DNA of 64,000 nt, taken from NCBI RefSeq assembly GCF_018918075.1, contig NZ_JAHLPW010000005.1, positions 1 to 64,000 on the forward strand, written 5' to 3'. Under the pieces are notes generated by a model that was not told the DNA's origin, ran no database searches, and worked only from the letters and a program-made list of their open reading frames with translations. Positions 1-8,746 of this stretch are shown here, one piece after another. Each line of letters starts with the position of its first letter. Within the stretch, counting starts at the first letter, position 1. The stretch comes from Virgibacillus sp. MSJ-26 (GTDB lineage: Bacteria; Bacillota; Bacilli; Bacillales; Amphibacillaceae). A program made the position numbers and the translations under genes.

Positions 1-46
1 GAACTACTTTCCATTTAAAGTCGGGTGAATAATATGGATTTGCCAA
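1..46 (-). CDS. N-terminus of a probable transposase (partial)
   Basis: A TTG codon at 46 follows AGGAGAGG with six-base spacing and opens the frame M-A-N-P-Y-Y-S-P-D-F-K-W-K-V-V, which runs off the window edge. The YSPDFKWKVV stretch resembles the first helix of the helix-turn-helix OrfA proteins of IS3-type elements (YSxEFKxKVV). With only 15 residues visible this is a resemblance and not an identification. Its position just inside a TG-tipped end supports the call. Confidence 0.35.
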   Translation of the reverse strand, partial: MANPYYSPDFKWKVV

Positions 47-114
47 TGAATACCTCTCCTTTTGAATAGTTGTTTTTTTATTTTTTAACTGTCTACTCAA
101 AAGGGAGCATATCA
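1..114 (-). mobile_element. Probable end of an IS3-type insertion sequence (partial)
   Basis: Read on the minus strand from position 114, the sequence starts TGATATGCTCCC and continues with an AT-rich leader, a Shine-Dalgarno AGGAGAGG and a start codon at 46. A TG tip with the first transposase frame about 65 bases inside is the usual IS3-family layout. Only one terminus is in the window, so the partner inverted repeat and any target duplication cannot be checked. The element would sit just beyond the ypfD terminator. The 120 bases between it and that terminator (115-234) show no gene or clear signal. Confidence 0.4.
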
Positions 115-234
115 AAGCGAAGCGTATTTCCGTAGCGACGGTTTACCTCATTCTTTTAGTAGAAAGTGTTAAATTACTGCGCATAATATGTATGGTGTGC
201 ACTTTTGGTGAATCCCATATGTTGTGGGGTCTAT

Positions 235-264
235 ACAAAAAACCCTACTGTATCAGTAGGGTTT
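235..264 (-). terminator. Rho-independent terminator of ypfD
   Basis: On the minus strand the stem AACCCTACTG / CAGTAGGGTT, with a three-base loop, is followed by a T run. It lies 22 bases beyond the ypfD stop codon. Confidence 0.85.
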
Positions 265-286
265 TCGCTAGTTTATTTAACTAGGG

Positions 287-1417
287 TTATTTATATTTAT
301 TTAACTTGTCACCGATAAAGTCGCCGAACTGGAATCCAGTCTGTTCATCGCTTTTTTCATATTCTCTAATATCATCAGCTTCTTGATCTTCTTCCAATTC
401 TTTAATACTGAGTGACATACGTTCTTCTTCTTCGTTGACATCAAGGACTTTAACGTTCACTGTTTGCCCTTCTTCTAAAACTTCTTGTGGTGTACCTATA
501 TGGCGATTAGCAATTTGCGAGATATGAACAAGGCCTTCAACACCAGGCAATACCTCAACGAAAGCTCCGAAGTTAACTAATCTTTTAACCGTTCCCTCAA
601 CAACATCGCCTTTAGAAATTTTTTCATTTATATCAGACCATGGTCCAGGTTGTAGATTCTTTCTTGATAAAGAAATACGTTCGTTATCCCGGTCAACGGA
701 AAGTACTTCCACCTCAATTTCCTCGCCTTCGGAAACAACATCAGAGGCTTTTTCAACATGTTCATGAGCTAACTCGGAAATATGAACAAGTCCATCGATA
801 CCCCCCAGGTCCACAAAAGCTCCAAAATTAGTGAGTCTCTGTACAGTACCTTTAATAACTTGACCGGCTTCAAGATCTTCAAGCAATTCCTTTTTGTGCT
901 CCGCTTCTTGCTTTTCGACTACCGCACGATGAGATAAAATAAGTCTATTTTGGCTTTTATCCAATTCAACAATTTTAACTTCAAGTTGCTTACCTTTATA
1001 ATCTGAGAAGTCGTCAACAAAATAAGTCTCTACTAAAGACGCAGGAATGAAACCCCTCACTCCTATATCAGCAACTAAACCACCTTTTACAACTTCTTTA
1101 ATTTCAGTTGTAAATGTCTCACCATTTTCATATTTTTCAGTAAGCTCTTCCCAAGCGCGGTCGGCATCGACTTCCTTTTTAGATAAAATCACTTCATCGT
1201 CTTCAATCTTTTTTATTTTTAAAGTTAACTCGTCTCCTTCATTGACGACATCACTTGATGTTTCAACGTGAAGGCTCGATAGCTCACTAATTGGAATGAT
1301 ACCTTCTGTCTTATATCCAAAGTCGACAAGAGCTTGTTTGTCTTCTACTTTTACAATAGATCCTTGGATAATATCCCCCACAGAAAGATTTGGCATTTCA
1401 TTGTTGGTTTCACTCAT
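287..1417 (-). CDS. ypfD: S1 RNA-binding domain protein (RpsA-like, YpfD)
   Basis: A 376-residue protein built almost wholly of four consecutive S1 (OB-fold) RNA-binding domains, at about residues 8-80, 95-160, 180-250 and 265-340. The third and fourth carry the classic VxRLxxFGAFV and GLVHISxx motifs. It belongs to the RpsA/YpfD family of firmicutes, which is shorter than the six-domain E. coli S1 and not essential in B. subtilis. The start at 1417 was chosen over an in-frame codon 24 bases upstream because AAGGAGG lies directly before it. The last 35 residues are acidic. It follows cmk, the same pairing as in many bacteria, and ends in its own terminator. Confidence 0.93.
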   Translation of the reverse strand: MSETNNEMPNLSVGDIIQGSIVKVEDKQALVDFGYKTEGIIPISELSSLHVETSSDVVNEGDELTLKIKKIEDDEVILSKKEVDADRAWEELTEKYENGETFTTEIKEVVKGGLVADIGVRGFIPASLVETYFVDDFSDYKGKQLEVKIVELDKSQNRLILSHRAVVEKQEAEHKKELLEDLEAGQVIKGTVQRLTNFGAFVDLGGIDGLVHISELAHEHVEKASDVVSEGEEIEVEVLSVDRDNERISLSRKNLQPGPWSDINEKISKGDVVEGTVKRLVNFGAFVEVLPGVEGLVHISQIANRHIGTPQEVLEEGQTVNVKVLDVNEEEERMSLSIKELEEDQEADDIREYEKSDEQTGFQFGDFIGDKLNKYK

Positions 1418-1571
1418 TACTGTTTCCTCCTTAAGATACAAAACAACTGGAATAAACTGATTTTGTATAAAATAATGTTTAAATTAGTACAAAGAAAAAT
1501 GTATATTCCCTTTTTTATAACTTCTAATAATTAGATGGATTTGTCAAGTAAATGAAGTAGTTAATCATGAG

Positions 1572-2246
1572 TTAGTTGACTAATTTTTCTGCTTCATTTA
1601 ATATCCGCTGACAAACATCCATAATAGATAAAGAGGTGGTATCTATTTCAATAGCATCTTCCGCTTTGATAAGAGGCGCTACTTCTCGCTTCGAATCAAG
1701 CAAATCGCGAGTTTTAATTTCCTCTTTTAACTCAGATAAATCGGACGGTAGGCCATTTTGAATGTTTTCTTCATGTCGCCTGTTTGCCCGTTCCTCCACA
1801 GAAGCAATTAAGAAAATCTTAAGTTCTGAATTTGGTAAAACAAAAGTTCCAATATCCCGCCCGTCCATCACAACGGCTCCGTTTTTTGCAAGTTCTTGCT
1901 GCCTTTTTACCATTTCTGCACGTATCAATGGATGTTTGGCAACGTGTGAGACATTGTTTGTTACATCATGAGTTCGAATTTCTCGTGTGATATCAACTCC
2001 ATCGAGCTCTACTTTTTGTCCTTGCTCAGTCTGTGTAAGATTGATGGTCGTATCTAATAATAATTTATTGAGCTGGTCTTCCTCATCAAAAGGAATTTTA
2101 TTATTCTTTGCTTTTAATGTTAAAGCTCGATACATCGCACCAGTATCTATATAAACATACGATAGTTTCTGAGCAACCATCTTAGCTACAGTGCTTTTCC
2201 CTGCAGCAGCAGGTCCATCAATTGCAATAGTTATTTTTTTTGTCAT
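1572..2246 (-). CDS. cmk: Cytidylate kinase
   Basis: Phosphorylates CMP and dCMP to the diphosphates with ATP, in the cytoplasm. The 224-residue protein has the P-loop GPAAAGKS at 11-18, the YIDTGAMYR substrate-binding segment near 32-40 and DGRDIGT at 128-134, all typical of bacterial Cmk. Length matches B. subtilis Cmk (224). A GGAAAGG Shine-Dalgarno precedes the ATG. It lies about 150 bases upstream of ypfD, in the same orientation, and is probably cotranscribed with it. Confidence 0.97.
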   Translation of the reverse strand: MTKKITIAIDGPAAAGKSTVAKMVAQKLSYVYIDTGAMYRALTLKAKNNKIPFDEEDQLNKLLLDTTINLTQTEQGQKVELDGVDITREIRTHDVTNNVSHVAKHPLIRAEMVKRQQELAKNGAVVMDGRDIGTFVLPNSELKIFLIASVEERANRRHEENIQNGLPSDLSELKEEIKTRDLLDSKREVAPLIKAEDAIEIDTTSLSIMDVCQRILNEAEKLVN

Positions 2247-2370
2247 TCAAACGGCCTTTCCTTTCACCATAATATCTTCTAATCGGAGCTTTGAGATCTT
2301 TTAATAATCTATAGACATAGTTTGCTCCGCATTAAATTGCTTCACTATATAAAATAATAACATATTCGAT

Positions 2371-2395
2371 AAAAAAAGGTCTATGTTTAACCTTA
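2371..2395 (-). terminator. Terminator downstream of motI
   Basis: Minus-strand stem AAGGT / ACCTT with a nine-base loop, followed by seven T residues, just past the motI stop. Confidence 0.6.
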
Positions 2396-2409
2396 CAACA
2401 TAAATAATA

Positions 2410-3056
2410 TTAAGTTAATTCTTTACGTCTGGCCTCTCTTTGCTTTTCAAAACAAAATCTTACAATCATCTGTTGCTGCTGATTAGTTAGTTGATTAAAT
2501 TTTATTGAGGCTGTATGTATATCATATTCTTGACTATATACCCTGATGATTTCCCCTTTTACGTTAATATATTGTTGCTCTTTTGTACTTCCATGCAGAA
2601 CTAACGTTAAGTCACACGATAACTTCGACTTTAGCTTTTGCTCTTTTGGTATGATAATAGACACTCCGCCCGCACTTATATCAGTAGTAACTGTAGTAAA
2701 AGGAGAAAAACTATTGTTCAAGCTTGAGATCGCTACGTCAACAGCTGTTTTAATACGGACAAATTGTCTTCTTTGGATTTTCTTTATATTTTCCTCTTTT
2801 GGATATTTTAAAACAAATGCAGGAATTCTCTGATTTAAGCGCTGCACTATTATCGTATTAAATTGGTAAATGTTTTCGTTTTCCTCATTATAAATAGCTC
2901 TTAAATGAATACCTTCTCTTAAAATTGCTGTTTTGCCGTCTGTTTCCCTAACAGGCAGGTCTATAACTATGTAACCTTCATGTTTATCTATGTCGATTAT
3001 TTTCGCTCGATAATTCTCTTTTTTTCCGTTAGAGACAGCGTTGCGCCAATCTTCAT
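2410..3056 (-). pseudogene. motI: PilZ c-di-GMP receptor MotI (YpfA), apparently frameshifted near its start
   Basis: Most of this frame encodes a YcgR-type N-domain and a PilZ domain with the c-di-GMP signature RRQFVRIK and DISAGGVSI. In B. subtilis this protein brakes the flagellar motor when c-di-GMP is high. The open frame runs upstream to a TTG at 3141, but that start sits inside the ypeB terminator hairpin and encodes no family-like N-terminus. An ATG at 3056, with a strong GGGGGAGAGG site, begins MKIGATLSLTEKK in another frame. It would join the main frame exactly if the run of seven A (3019-3025) had eight. The restored protein would be 215 residues, close to the 217 of the B. subtilis protein. 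The cause could be a real mutation, a read error or slippage. Confidence 0.75.
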
Positions 3057-3127
3057 ATTCCTCTCCCCCTCTATGTTTCCCTGTAGCAAAATAAGACTTT
3101 ATACCTATTATTGCAAATAAATTAGAT

Positions 3128-3156
3128 AAAAGGAAGGACAAAAGCCCCTCCTTTTT
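3128..3156 (-). terminator. Possible terminator after ypeB
   Basis: Minus-strand hairpin AAAAGGA...TCCTTTT with inner G-C and G-T pairs around a TTTT loop, overlapping the ypeB stop. The following T tract is weak (ATCTAAT). It also supplies the fortuitous AAGGAGGGG in front of the misleading TTG at 3141. Confidence 0.45.
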
Positions 3157-4504
3157 AAAAATTTCCTGCTAAATTTATTTCTTTGCGTTCCAGTTTTTCA
3201 ATTCTTTCTTCTTTACCATCTAACGCGTTGATGAATATACGATATGTTTTGCCGCCCATTGTTCCAAGAAATTCATAGGTTAAAACTTCTTTTCCTAAAT
3301 CATTTTCAATAACTGCTAAGAAATCTTCTTGGATTTTTACATTTGGATTAACTTTAGCTTTTGCGTCTTTTTTGGTAACTTTTGGCTTAGGCAAGTCTCG
3401 TTTTTTATGATTCATAAAGTAATTTGTTGCTGTGAGTCCAAGTATATCACCGTTATCAAGTGCAACTTTCACTTCAATGGCGTCAGGATACATTCTAACT
3501 GAATCTTCTTCATGTAAAAACGAGTAGACACCGACTGAATCGTATTGACTGCTTCTGAATAAAGTCATATTTTTAAATTTTTGTTCTTTTAAATATTTTT
3601 CAGCTTCTTCCTGCGCTTCATGTAAACTCAAATTTGGCTCGCCTACAGTGCGATTAACTAACATTGAAAGAGGGTGCCCCCCGTGCTGACTCATATCCAA
3701 GTGAACATTTTTGTCATCATCTTCATATGACACATTATATAAAGGTAGATCTGCTCCCTCTCCACTTTGAGATATGTCAATATCTTTTTCACTTTTCACG
3801 TCAAATAAGGATGCACTGCGGTTAAGAGCTTCATCTTCACTAATTCTATTACCTTTTATATTTTTAAACTCATGTTCTTGCTCTCGCGTACCTAATAAGG
3901 ATGAATCTTCATTTCCCTCTGAATAGCCTTCAACCTTTTTTTCAACCGTTTTTAAACCATCTATAATAGTATTATCTTCTTGTTCATCATTTGTGGCTAA
4001 TGCAAGTTGAACATCCATCCACCTAAGATTGTTATCTAATACTTCATGCTGTACTGTCCTTAATTCATCTTTAATATCCTCGGATTGTTCATATAAACTT
4101 TCGAGTGTCTTTAACTCTTCATTTGATAAAGGCTCTTTATCTAAATCTCTAGCTGCTGTTCTATACGTGAAATCTCCGATATTAGATAAAAATTCTTCTG
4201 TTTTATTAAATGGCAATAATGTTAATGGGAGCTGTCCCACATTGGACATTGCTTCGGATGTTAAGCGCCATATATCAACAAGCTCTGGAGATAGACTGTC
4301 CTTTGAATTCATTGCAAGTGTGGTGCCGATTTTGTCATATAGCAAATCCATGTTATGCGTTAATTCGTGAAAAGATCGTTGGTACGTATTTTCAGCTTGA
4401 ATTAAAACAGCATTCTTATCCTCGTGTTCTTTATATCCCCAAAATGAAGTACCCACTAAACCTATAGTTAATACAGTAATTATTATCCAGCTCCACCGTG
4501 GCAT
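3155..4504 (-). CDS. ypeB: Germination protein YpeB
   Basis: Spore inner-membrane-associated protein required for localisation and stability of the cortex-lytic enzyme SleB. The 449-residue sequence starts with one signal-anchor helix (about residues 4-24), followed by an alpha-helical N-domain and C-terminal PepSY-type repeats (region 235-440). Length matches B. subtilis YpeB (450). AAAGGTG precedes the ATG. It lies 14 bases after sleB in the same direction, the conserved sleB-ypeB operon, which is made in the forespore under SigG in B. subtilis. I could not read a convincing SigG promoter here. Confidence 0.95.
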   Translation of the reverse strand: MPRWSWIIITVLTIGLVGTSFWGYKEHEDKNAVLIQAENTYQRSFHELTHNMDLLYDKIGTTLAMNSKDSLSPELVDIWRLTSEAMSNVGQLPLTLLPFNKTEEFLSNIGDFTYRTAARDLDKEPLSNEELKTLESLYEQSEDIKDELRTVQHEVLDNNLRWMDVQLALATNDEQEDNTIIDGLKTVEKKVEGYSEGNEDSSLLGTREQEHEFKNIKGNRISEDEALNRSASLFDVKSEKDIDISQSGEGADLPLYNVSYEDDDKNVHLDMSQHGGHPLSMLVNRTVGEPNLSLHEAQEEAEKYLKEQKFKNMTLFRSSQYDSVGVYSFLHEEDSVRMYPDAIEVKVALDNGDILGLTATNYFMNHKKRDLPKPKVTKKDAKAKVNPNVKIQEDFLAVIENDLGKEVLTYEFLGTMGGKTYRIFINALDGKEERIEKLERKEINLAGNF

Positions 4505-4518
4505 ATTATCACACCTTT

Positions 4519-5286
4519 CTATTTAGCGAATATATGTTTTCCAATACGTTTAATCTGTGGCCTTGACCAAATCCATGCTGATGTTGCGGTATCTGGATTA
4601 AAATAATACGTCGCGTTACCGGAGGGGTCCCAACCATTCATTGCATCAAGAACAGCTTTCTTGGCCGTTTCATTAGGAGTTAACCAAATTTGTCCATCTG
4701 CAACAGCTGTAAACGCTCGAGGTTCAAAGATGACGCCCGAAATATTATTAGGAAATGTCGCACTTTCTACACGATTCAAAATAACCGCTGCAACGGCAAC
4801 TTGACCTTCATAGGGTTCCCCCCTAGCTTCACCATGCACAGCATTAGCCATTAAATTAATATCATTTTGAGAATAACCTTGTGGGACATTTGTGGACGCT
4901 TTAGCGGGTTGCTTTTGCTTATTCCCCCCTTGTGATGGGCTTTTGTACATTTGGTTCTTAACTTTTTGTTCATCATATTTAGTTGCTTTAACAAGTTTTT
5001 GTTTCGTACTTGTACCAGCTAAACCATCAACCTTCATACCGAACTCGTATTGAAAGTTCCTCAATGCCCAGTAAGTTCCCCATCCAAAAACGCCATCAAT
5101 TTTTCCATTATAAAATCCAATATGTTTTAGACGAGCTTGCAATTCAATCACATCATCACCAGAGGCACCCTGCTGAATGACCTGTGGACTAAATGCCTGA
5201 ACTGTATGATTTGAAAGTGGTGTCTGAAATATAATCGAAATAGCGCAAATCACAACTAAAATTAGTGCTGTTTTTCTCTTCATCAT
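4519..5286 (-). CDS. sleB: Spore cortex-lytic enzyme SleB
   Basis: Lytic transglycosylase that depolymerises muramic-lactam-containing cortex peptidoglycan during germination. The 255-residue precursor has a signal peptide (1-31, cut likely after VQA), a peptidoglycan-binding domain (about 40-105, GDDVIELQARL and DGVFGWGTY), a linker rich in K, Q and P, and the SleB hydrolase domain from 135 with NAVHGEARGEPYEGQVAVA; the glutamate in HGEARGE is the expected catalytic residue. Two adjacent ATGs are possible starts (5286 or 5283); GGGAGG favours the second by spacing. Confidence 0.95.
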   Translation of the reverse strand: MMKRKTALILVVICAISIIFQTPLSNHTVQAFSPQVIQQGASGDDVIELQARLKHIGFYNGKIDGVFGWGTYWALRNFQYEFGMKVDGLAGTSTKQKLVKATKYDEQKVKNQMYKSPSQGGNKQKQPAKASTNVPQGYSQNDINLMANAVHGEARGEPYEGQVAVAAVILNRVESATFPNNISGVIFEPRAFTAVADGQIWLTPNETAKKAVLDAMNGWDPSGNATYYFNPDTATSAWIWSRPQIKRIGKHIFAK

Positions 5287-5360
5287 TAGGCCTCCCGTAA
5301 CTTACTTTCACATTGATATCTATTTTTTGATTAACAGTCTAATTTATTCATAAATTCAAT

Positions 5361-5390
5361 AAAAAAATCCCCTGCTATAAAAACAGGGAA
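5361..5390 (-). terminator. Terminator of prsW
   Basis: Minus-strand stem CCCTG / CAGGG around a nine-base AT-rich loop, followed by ATTTTTTT. It lies just after the prsW stop and before sleB. Confidence 0.75.
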
Positions 5391-5399
5391 TTAATGATG

Positions 5400-6053
5400 T
5401 TACACTTTATTGAATTGATGGTCTATAACTGAAAGGTTTGCAGATTTTACCCGATAAAGACCGATCCACCATAAGATAGCCATAAAAGGAATCATGTAAA
5501 TTAACCAGTCTGTTGAAACCATTTTAATAATATAATTATATGTCCCGTGGAAAAAGACAGGTATAATCAAGGCTAAGGTAAGATGAGTATTTCTATGTTG
5601 TATTTTAGCTTTTCCGAAATGATATCCCATCAATACACCAAATAACGCATGGGATGATACAGGGAAAATTGCTCTAGTAAAAGCATATTCTATACCGTTA
5701 ACTAATAAAAATAGAATGTTTTCAACTGTGGCAAATCCCAAGCTTATAGTCACAGCGTATACAATTCCATCGTAATGCGTGTTAAACTCCGTATGATGAT
5801 AAATAATATATAAAAAGACAAACCATTTAAAAAACTCTTCTATAAGTGCGATAATAAGAAAAGATTCTATAAATAAGCTGTTAATCTCATCAGACATAAC
5901 ATACTGAATAAACATAATGGGTAACACGAGAAGGCATCCCATTATGAAAGCACGAAAAATAAATAATAAAGGCTCACTATATCGATCTTTTAAGTAAAAA
6001 AAAGATAACAAAGCAAATGCTGGGGCCACACCCGCTGATAAAATAGCTAACAT
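5400..6053 (-). CDS. prsW: Intramembrane protease PrsW
   Basis: Polytopic membrane metalloprotease. In B. subtilis PrsW makes the site-1 cut in the anti-sigma factor RsiW under envelope stress. The 217-residue protein has about seven to eight hydrophobic helices and the family motifs EEFFKW (72-77), FATVEN (107-112), H135 in SSHALFG and H169 in FFHGTYN, which together form the expected metal site. GAGGTTC precedes the ATG. sigW/rsiW are not in this window. It is monocistronic, with its own terminator, and lies divergent to ansA. Confidence 0.93.
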   Translation of the reverse strand: MLAILSAGVAPAFALLSFFYLKDRYSEPLLFIFRAFIMGCLLVLPIMFIQYVMSDEINSLFIESFLIIALIEEFFKWFVFLYIIYHHTEFNTHYDGIVYAVTISLGFATVENILFLLVNGIEYAFTRAIFPVSSHALFGVLMGYHFGKAKIQHRNTHLTLALIIPVFFHGTYNYIIKMVSTDWLIYMIPFMAILWWIGLYRVKSANLSVIDHQFNKV

Positions 6054-6176
6054 CGTAGAACCTCTTTCTTATTTATTCTCATTCATTCTAACATGTTATT
6101 ACAAAAATGAATATACGATAAATTAGCCCTAAAACAAAATAAAAGTATTAACTTAAAATTGGAAGGTGTAATATTA

Positions 6177-7151
6177 ATGAAAAAAATATTAATTATCCAT
6201 ACAGGTGGAACAATTTCAATGTTGGAAGATAAAACAACTGGAAAAGTCTCAATATCTAACGAACATCCTTTATCAGGACTAGTTGACTATGTAAACACTT
6301 ATGCAGTGGTGGAAGAGCGTATAGAGTTTTCACTTCCCTCACCACAAATAACCCCTGAACATATGCTTTCGCTTGCAAATACAATTAATCAATTACTTAA
6401 CATGTATGACGGTTTTGTTATTACGCACGGAACTGATACATTGGAAGAAACCGCATATTTCCTGAGTCTTGTTTTAGACACGGAAAAACCTATCATAGTT
6501 ACTGGAGCGATGCGGTCTTATAATGAAATTGGATCTGACGCTTTATATAACTTAATTAGTTCCGTACGAGTAGCAATCAGTAAGGATGCAAGAAAAAAAG
6601 GCGTACTTGTAGTCATGAACGATGAGATACACCCAGCCAGTAATGTTACTAAGACATCAACCAGCAATATTGCTACATTTCAAAGCCCCCAATATGGACC
6701 AATTGGTATTATTACTAAAGAAAAGGTATTATTTCATCATTCGTTACTACCTGGCAACGCTTATCCAATTACAAGTTTAACAAAAAAGGTTTATTTACTG
6801 ACAGCTGTTTCTGGTATGAAGGGGGATATTATCCAAGCGATTCGATATTTAAAACCTGATGGCCTAGTCATAGAGGGGCTTGGCCAGGGAAATTTACCAA
6901 AAGATGTTGTAGATGAAATCAAATTACTAATAGATAGTAGTATCCCTATAATTCTTGTCTCAAGATGTTACCAAGGTGTTGTGCAGCCTACATATGGGTA
7001 TGATGGTGGAGGTCGACAACTAAAAGATATGGGAGTTATATTTACAAATGGATTAACAGGTCCAAAAGCTCGTATTAAACTTTTAGTCGCTCTAGAAAAA
7101 ACAAATGATATGAATGTTTTGAAAAAAATGTTTGAAGAAGAAATTAATTAA
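6177..7151 (+). CDS. ansA: L-asparaginase, type I
   Basis: Hydrolyses asparagine to aspartate and ammonia. The 324-residue protein lacks a signal peptide, so a cytoplasmic enzyme is expected. The two catalytic threonine motifs are present: TGGTIS (9-14) and HGTDT (84-88). The start at 6177 is preferred over an in-frame TTG at 6159, because GGAAGGTG (6161-6168) fits as its ribosome site while the TTG overlaps it. It is the only plus-strand gene in the first 24 kb, between prsW and gudB, a place occupied by other genes in B. subtilis. It ends in a strong terminator and seems monocistronic. Confidence 0.93.
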   Translation: MKKILIIHTGGTISMLEDKTTGKVSISNEHPLSGLVDYVNTYAVVEERIEFSLPSPQITPEHMLSLANTINQLLNMYDGFVITHGTDTLEETAYFLSLVLDTEKPIIVTGAMRSYNEIGSDALYNLISSVRVAISKDARKKGVLVVMNDEIHPASNVTKTSTSNIATFQSPQYGPIGIITKEKVLFHHSLLPGNAYPITSLTKKVYLLTAVSGMKGDIIQAIRYLKPDGLVIEGLGQGNLPKDVVDEIKLLIDSSIPIILVSRCYQGVVQPTYGYDGGGRQLKDMGVIFTNGLTGPKARIKLLVALEKTNDMNVLKKMFEEEIN

Positions 7152-7160
7152 AAGTAAAAT

Positions 7161-7205
7161 AAAGCTCTTATTGCGTCGTGTTCATGTCAATAAGAGCTTT
7201 TCTTT
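7161..7205. terminator. Terminator between convergent ansA and gudB
   Basis: Long stem AAAGCTCTTATTG / CAATAAGAGCTTT with a 14-base loop. It is T-rich on the 3' side on both strands, so it can serve ansA (plus) and the end of gudB (minus). Confidence 0.8.
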
Positions 7206-7317
7206 ATAATCTTTAGGAAATTTAACTCTAAAATCTATGTGGAGATGACTTTATATAATAGTTGGCCATATTCTGCTTAAACACTTAAACTTAAATTTTT
7301 GTTCTTATAAATTGAAG

Positions 7318-8595
7318 TTAAATCCAACCCCGGAAACGTGAAGCTTCTGCCATTTTTCTAACCCCGATCATATATGCAGCGAGTCGCATGTCAATTTGTC
7401 GAGTTTGGGATGTATCATAAATGGTATTGAATGCTTTAATCATATTTTCATGTAATTTCTCATCAATTTCTTCTTCTGTCCAGTAATATCCTTGATTATT
7501 TTGTACCCATTCAAAGTAAGACACAGTTACTCCACCTGCAGAAGCTAAAACATCAGGGACTAGTAACTTTCCTCTTTCGGTAAGTATTTCAGTAGCTTCC
7601 ATGGTTGTTGGACCGTTCGCTGCTTCTACCACAATATCTGCTTGTATTTTATGGGCATTTTCTTTTGTTATTTGATTTTCAACGGCAGCAGGAACAAGTA
7701 TATCACAATCAGACTCTAATAATTCTTGATTTGTTATCGTATTATCAAATAAGTTTGTAATAGTTCCGAAGCTATCTCTTCTGTCGAGTAGGTAATCAAT
7801 ATCTAAGCCTTCAGAGTCATATAAAGCCCCATAGGCATCTGAGATACCCACGACTTTCGCACCAGCATCATGTAAAAACTTAGATAGGAAGCTTCCCGCA
7901 TTACCAAATCCTTGGACGATAACTTTCGCTCCCTTAACTTCGAGATTTCGTTTCTTAGCTGCTTCATTTATTACAATGGTGACACCTTTAGCTGTTGCTG
8001 ATTCTCTACCATGGGACCCACCAAGCACGATTGGTTTACCCGTAATGAAACCAGGATTATTAAATTCATCAATACGACTGTATTCATCCATCATCCAAGC
8101 CATAATTTGCGAATTTGTAAATACATCTGGTGCAGGAATGTCTTTAGTTGGGCCTACAAATTGGCTGATAGCTCTAACGTAGCCACGGCTTAAACCCTCC
8201 AGCTCCCTAAATGACATTTCGCGGGGATCACATATTATTCCCCCTTTTCCTCCACCATAAGGTAAATCAACAATACCTGCTTTTAAGCTCATCCAAATCG
8301 CTAATGCATTCACTTCAGTTTCGGTTACATCTGGGTGAAATCTTACACCACCCTTTGTTGGACCAACGGCATCATTATGTTGGGCGCGGTAACCTGTAAA
8401 TATTTTTACTGATCCGTCGTCCATTCTTACAGGAATTCGTACTTTTAACATCCGCATTGAGTCTTTCAATAATTCATAAACCTCTTCAGGATAACCCAAC
8501 CTCTCTAAAGCGGTTTTTACAACAGTTCGTGTTGAACCCAAAATATTCATTGCTTCTTCTTCCTTGGTAGAATCTGCTGCTTTATCGGCTACCAT
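7318..8595 (-). CDS. gudB: NAD-specific glutamate dehydrogenase
   Basis: Catabolic enzyme converting glutamate to 2-oxoglutarate and ammonia. The 425-residue protein has the substrate loop GGVRFHP, the catalytic-lysine segment GGGKGG (114-119), the dinucleotide turn GFGNAG (229-234) and the conserved end ASRFRGWI. It is close to B. subtilis GudB/RocG (427/424). The 9-base duplication that silences gudB in strain 168 is absent, so the enzyme should be active. The start at 8595 is preferred because GGGAGG lies seven bases upstream; an open frame extends 42 bases further. A sigma-A-like promoter and a cre-like site lie upstream. The choice between gudB and rocG cannot be settled from sequence alone. 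Confidence 0.9.
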   Translation of the reverse strand: MVADKAADSTKEEEAMNILGSTRTVVKTALERLGYPEEVYELLKDSMRMLKVRIPVRMDDGSVKIFTGYRAQHNDAVGPTKGGVRFHPDVTETEVNALAIWMSLKAGIVDLPYGGGKGGIICDPREMSFRELEGLSRGYVRAISQFVGPTKDIPAPDVFTNSQIMAWMMDEYSRIDEFNNPGFITGKPIVLGGSHGRESATAKGVTIVINEAAKKRNLEVKGAKVIVQGFGNAGSFLSKFLHDAGAKVVGISDAYGALYDSEGLDIDYLLDRRDSFGTITNLFDNTITNQELLESDCDILVPAAVENQITKENAHKIQADIVVEAANGPTTMEATEILTERGKLLVPDVLASAGGVTVSYFEWVQNNQGYYWTEEEIDEKLHENMIKAFNTIYDTSQTRQIDMRLAAYMIGVRKMAEASRFRGWI

Positions 8596-8642
8596 GAGTT
8601 TACCTCCCACAAAATCTATAATAATAGCTTTACTCATGTGCT

Positions 8643-8670
8643 AGTATACACCTTCATGATAAATATGCAA
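8643..8670 (-). promoter_or_regulatory. Sigma-A-like promoter of gudB
   Basis: On the minus strand TTGCAT, a 16-base spacer and TATACT. The predicted transcription start is about 40 bases before the gudB start codon. Confidence 0.45.
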
Positions 8671-8708
8671 TTAAATAAAGCTATTTAAATATATTAATCC
8701 CGCACAAT

Positions 8709-8722
8709 TGAAAGCGGTTACC
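8709..8722. promoter_or_regulatory. cre-like (CcpA) site upstream of gudB
   Basis: TGAAAGCGGTTACC matches the cre consensus TGWNANCGNTNWCA at all but the last position. It lies about 40 bases upstream of the promoter -35, and 25 bases past the mecB stop. Confidence 0.5.
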
Positions 8723-8746
8723 TAGAGACACTCCTCACACCACAAT

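Noticed and set aside
115..160. AAAGCGAAGCGTATTTCCGT near the IS end resembles the right arm of the dispersed repeat
   Set aside because: Only about 30 bases match loosely and the expected tip TTTTGTCCCA is not found downstream.
2281..2330. Possible long hairpin CGGAGC / GCTCCG in the cmk leader
   Set aside because: Six-base stem with a 34-base loop and no known riboswitch or attenuator features; too weak to call.
3057..3141. N-terminal extension of MotI from TTG 3141
   Set aside because: Its apparent ribosome site is the stem of the ypeB terminator, and the peptide is unlike the family N-terminus; the ATG at 3056 in another frame explains the data better.
5287..5360. SigG promoter upstream of sleB
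   Set aside because: GAATA is present but no CATnnTA-type -10 lies at the right spacing.
7318..8595. Cryptic gudB allele
   Set aside because: The 9-base duplication of the 168 strain is not present, and all catalytic motifs are intact.
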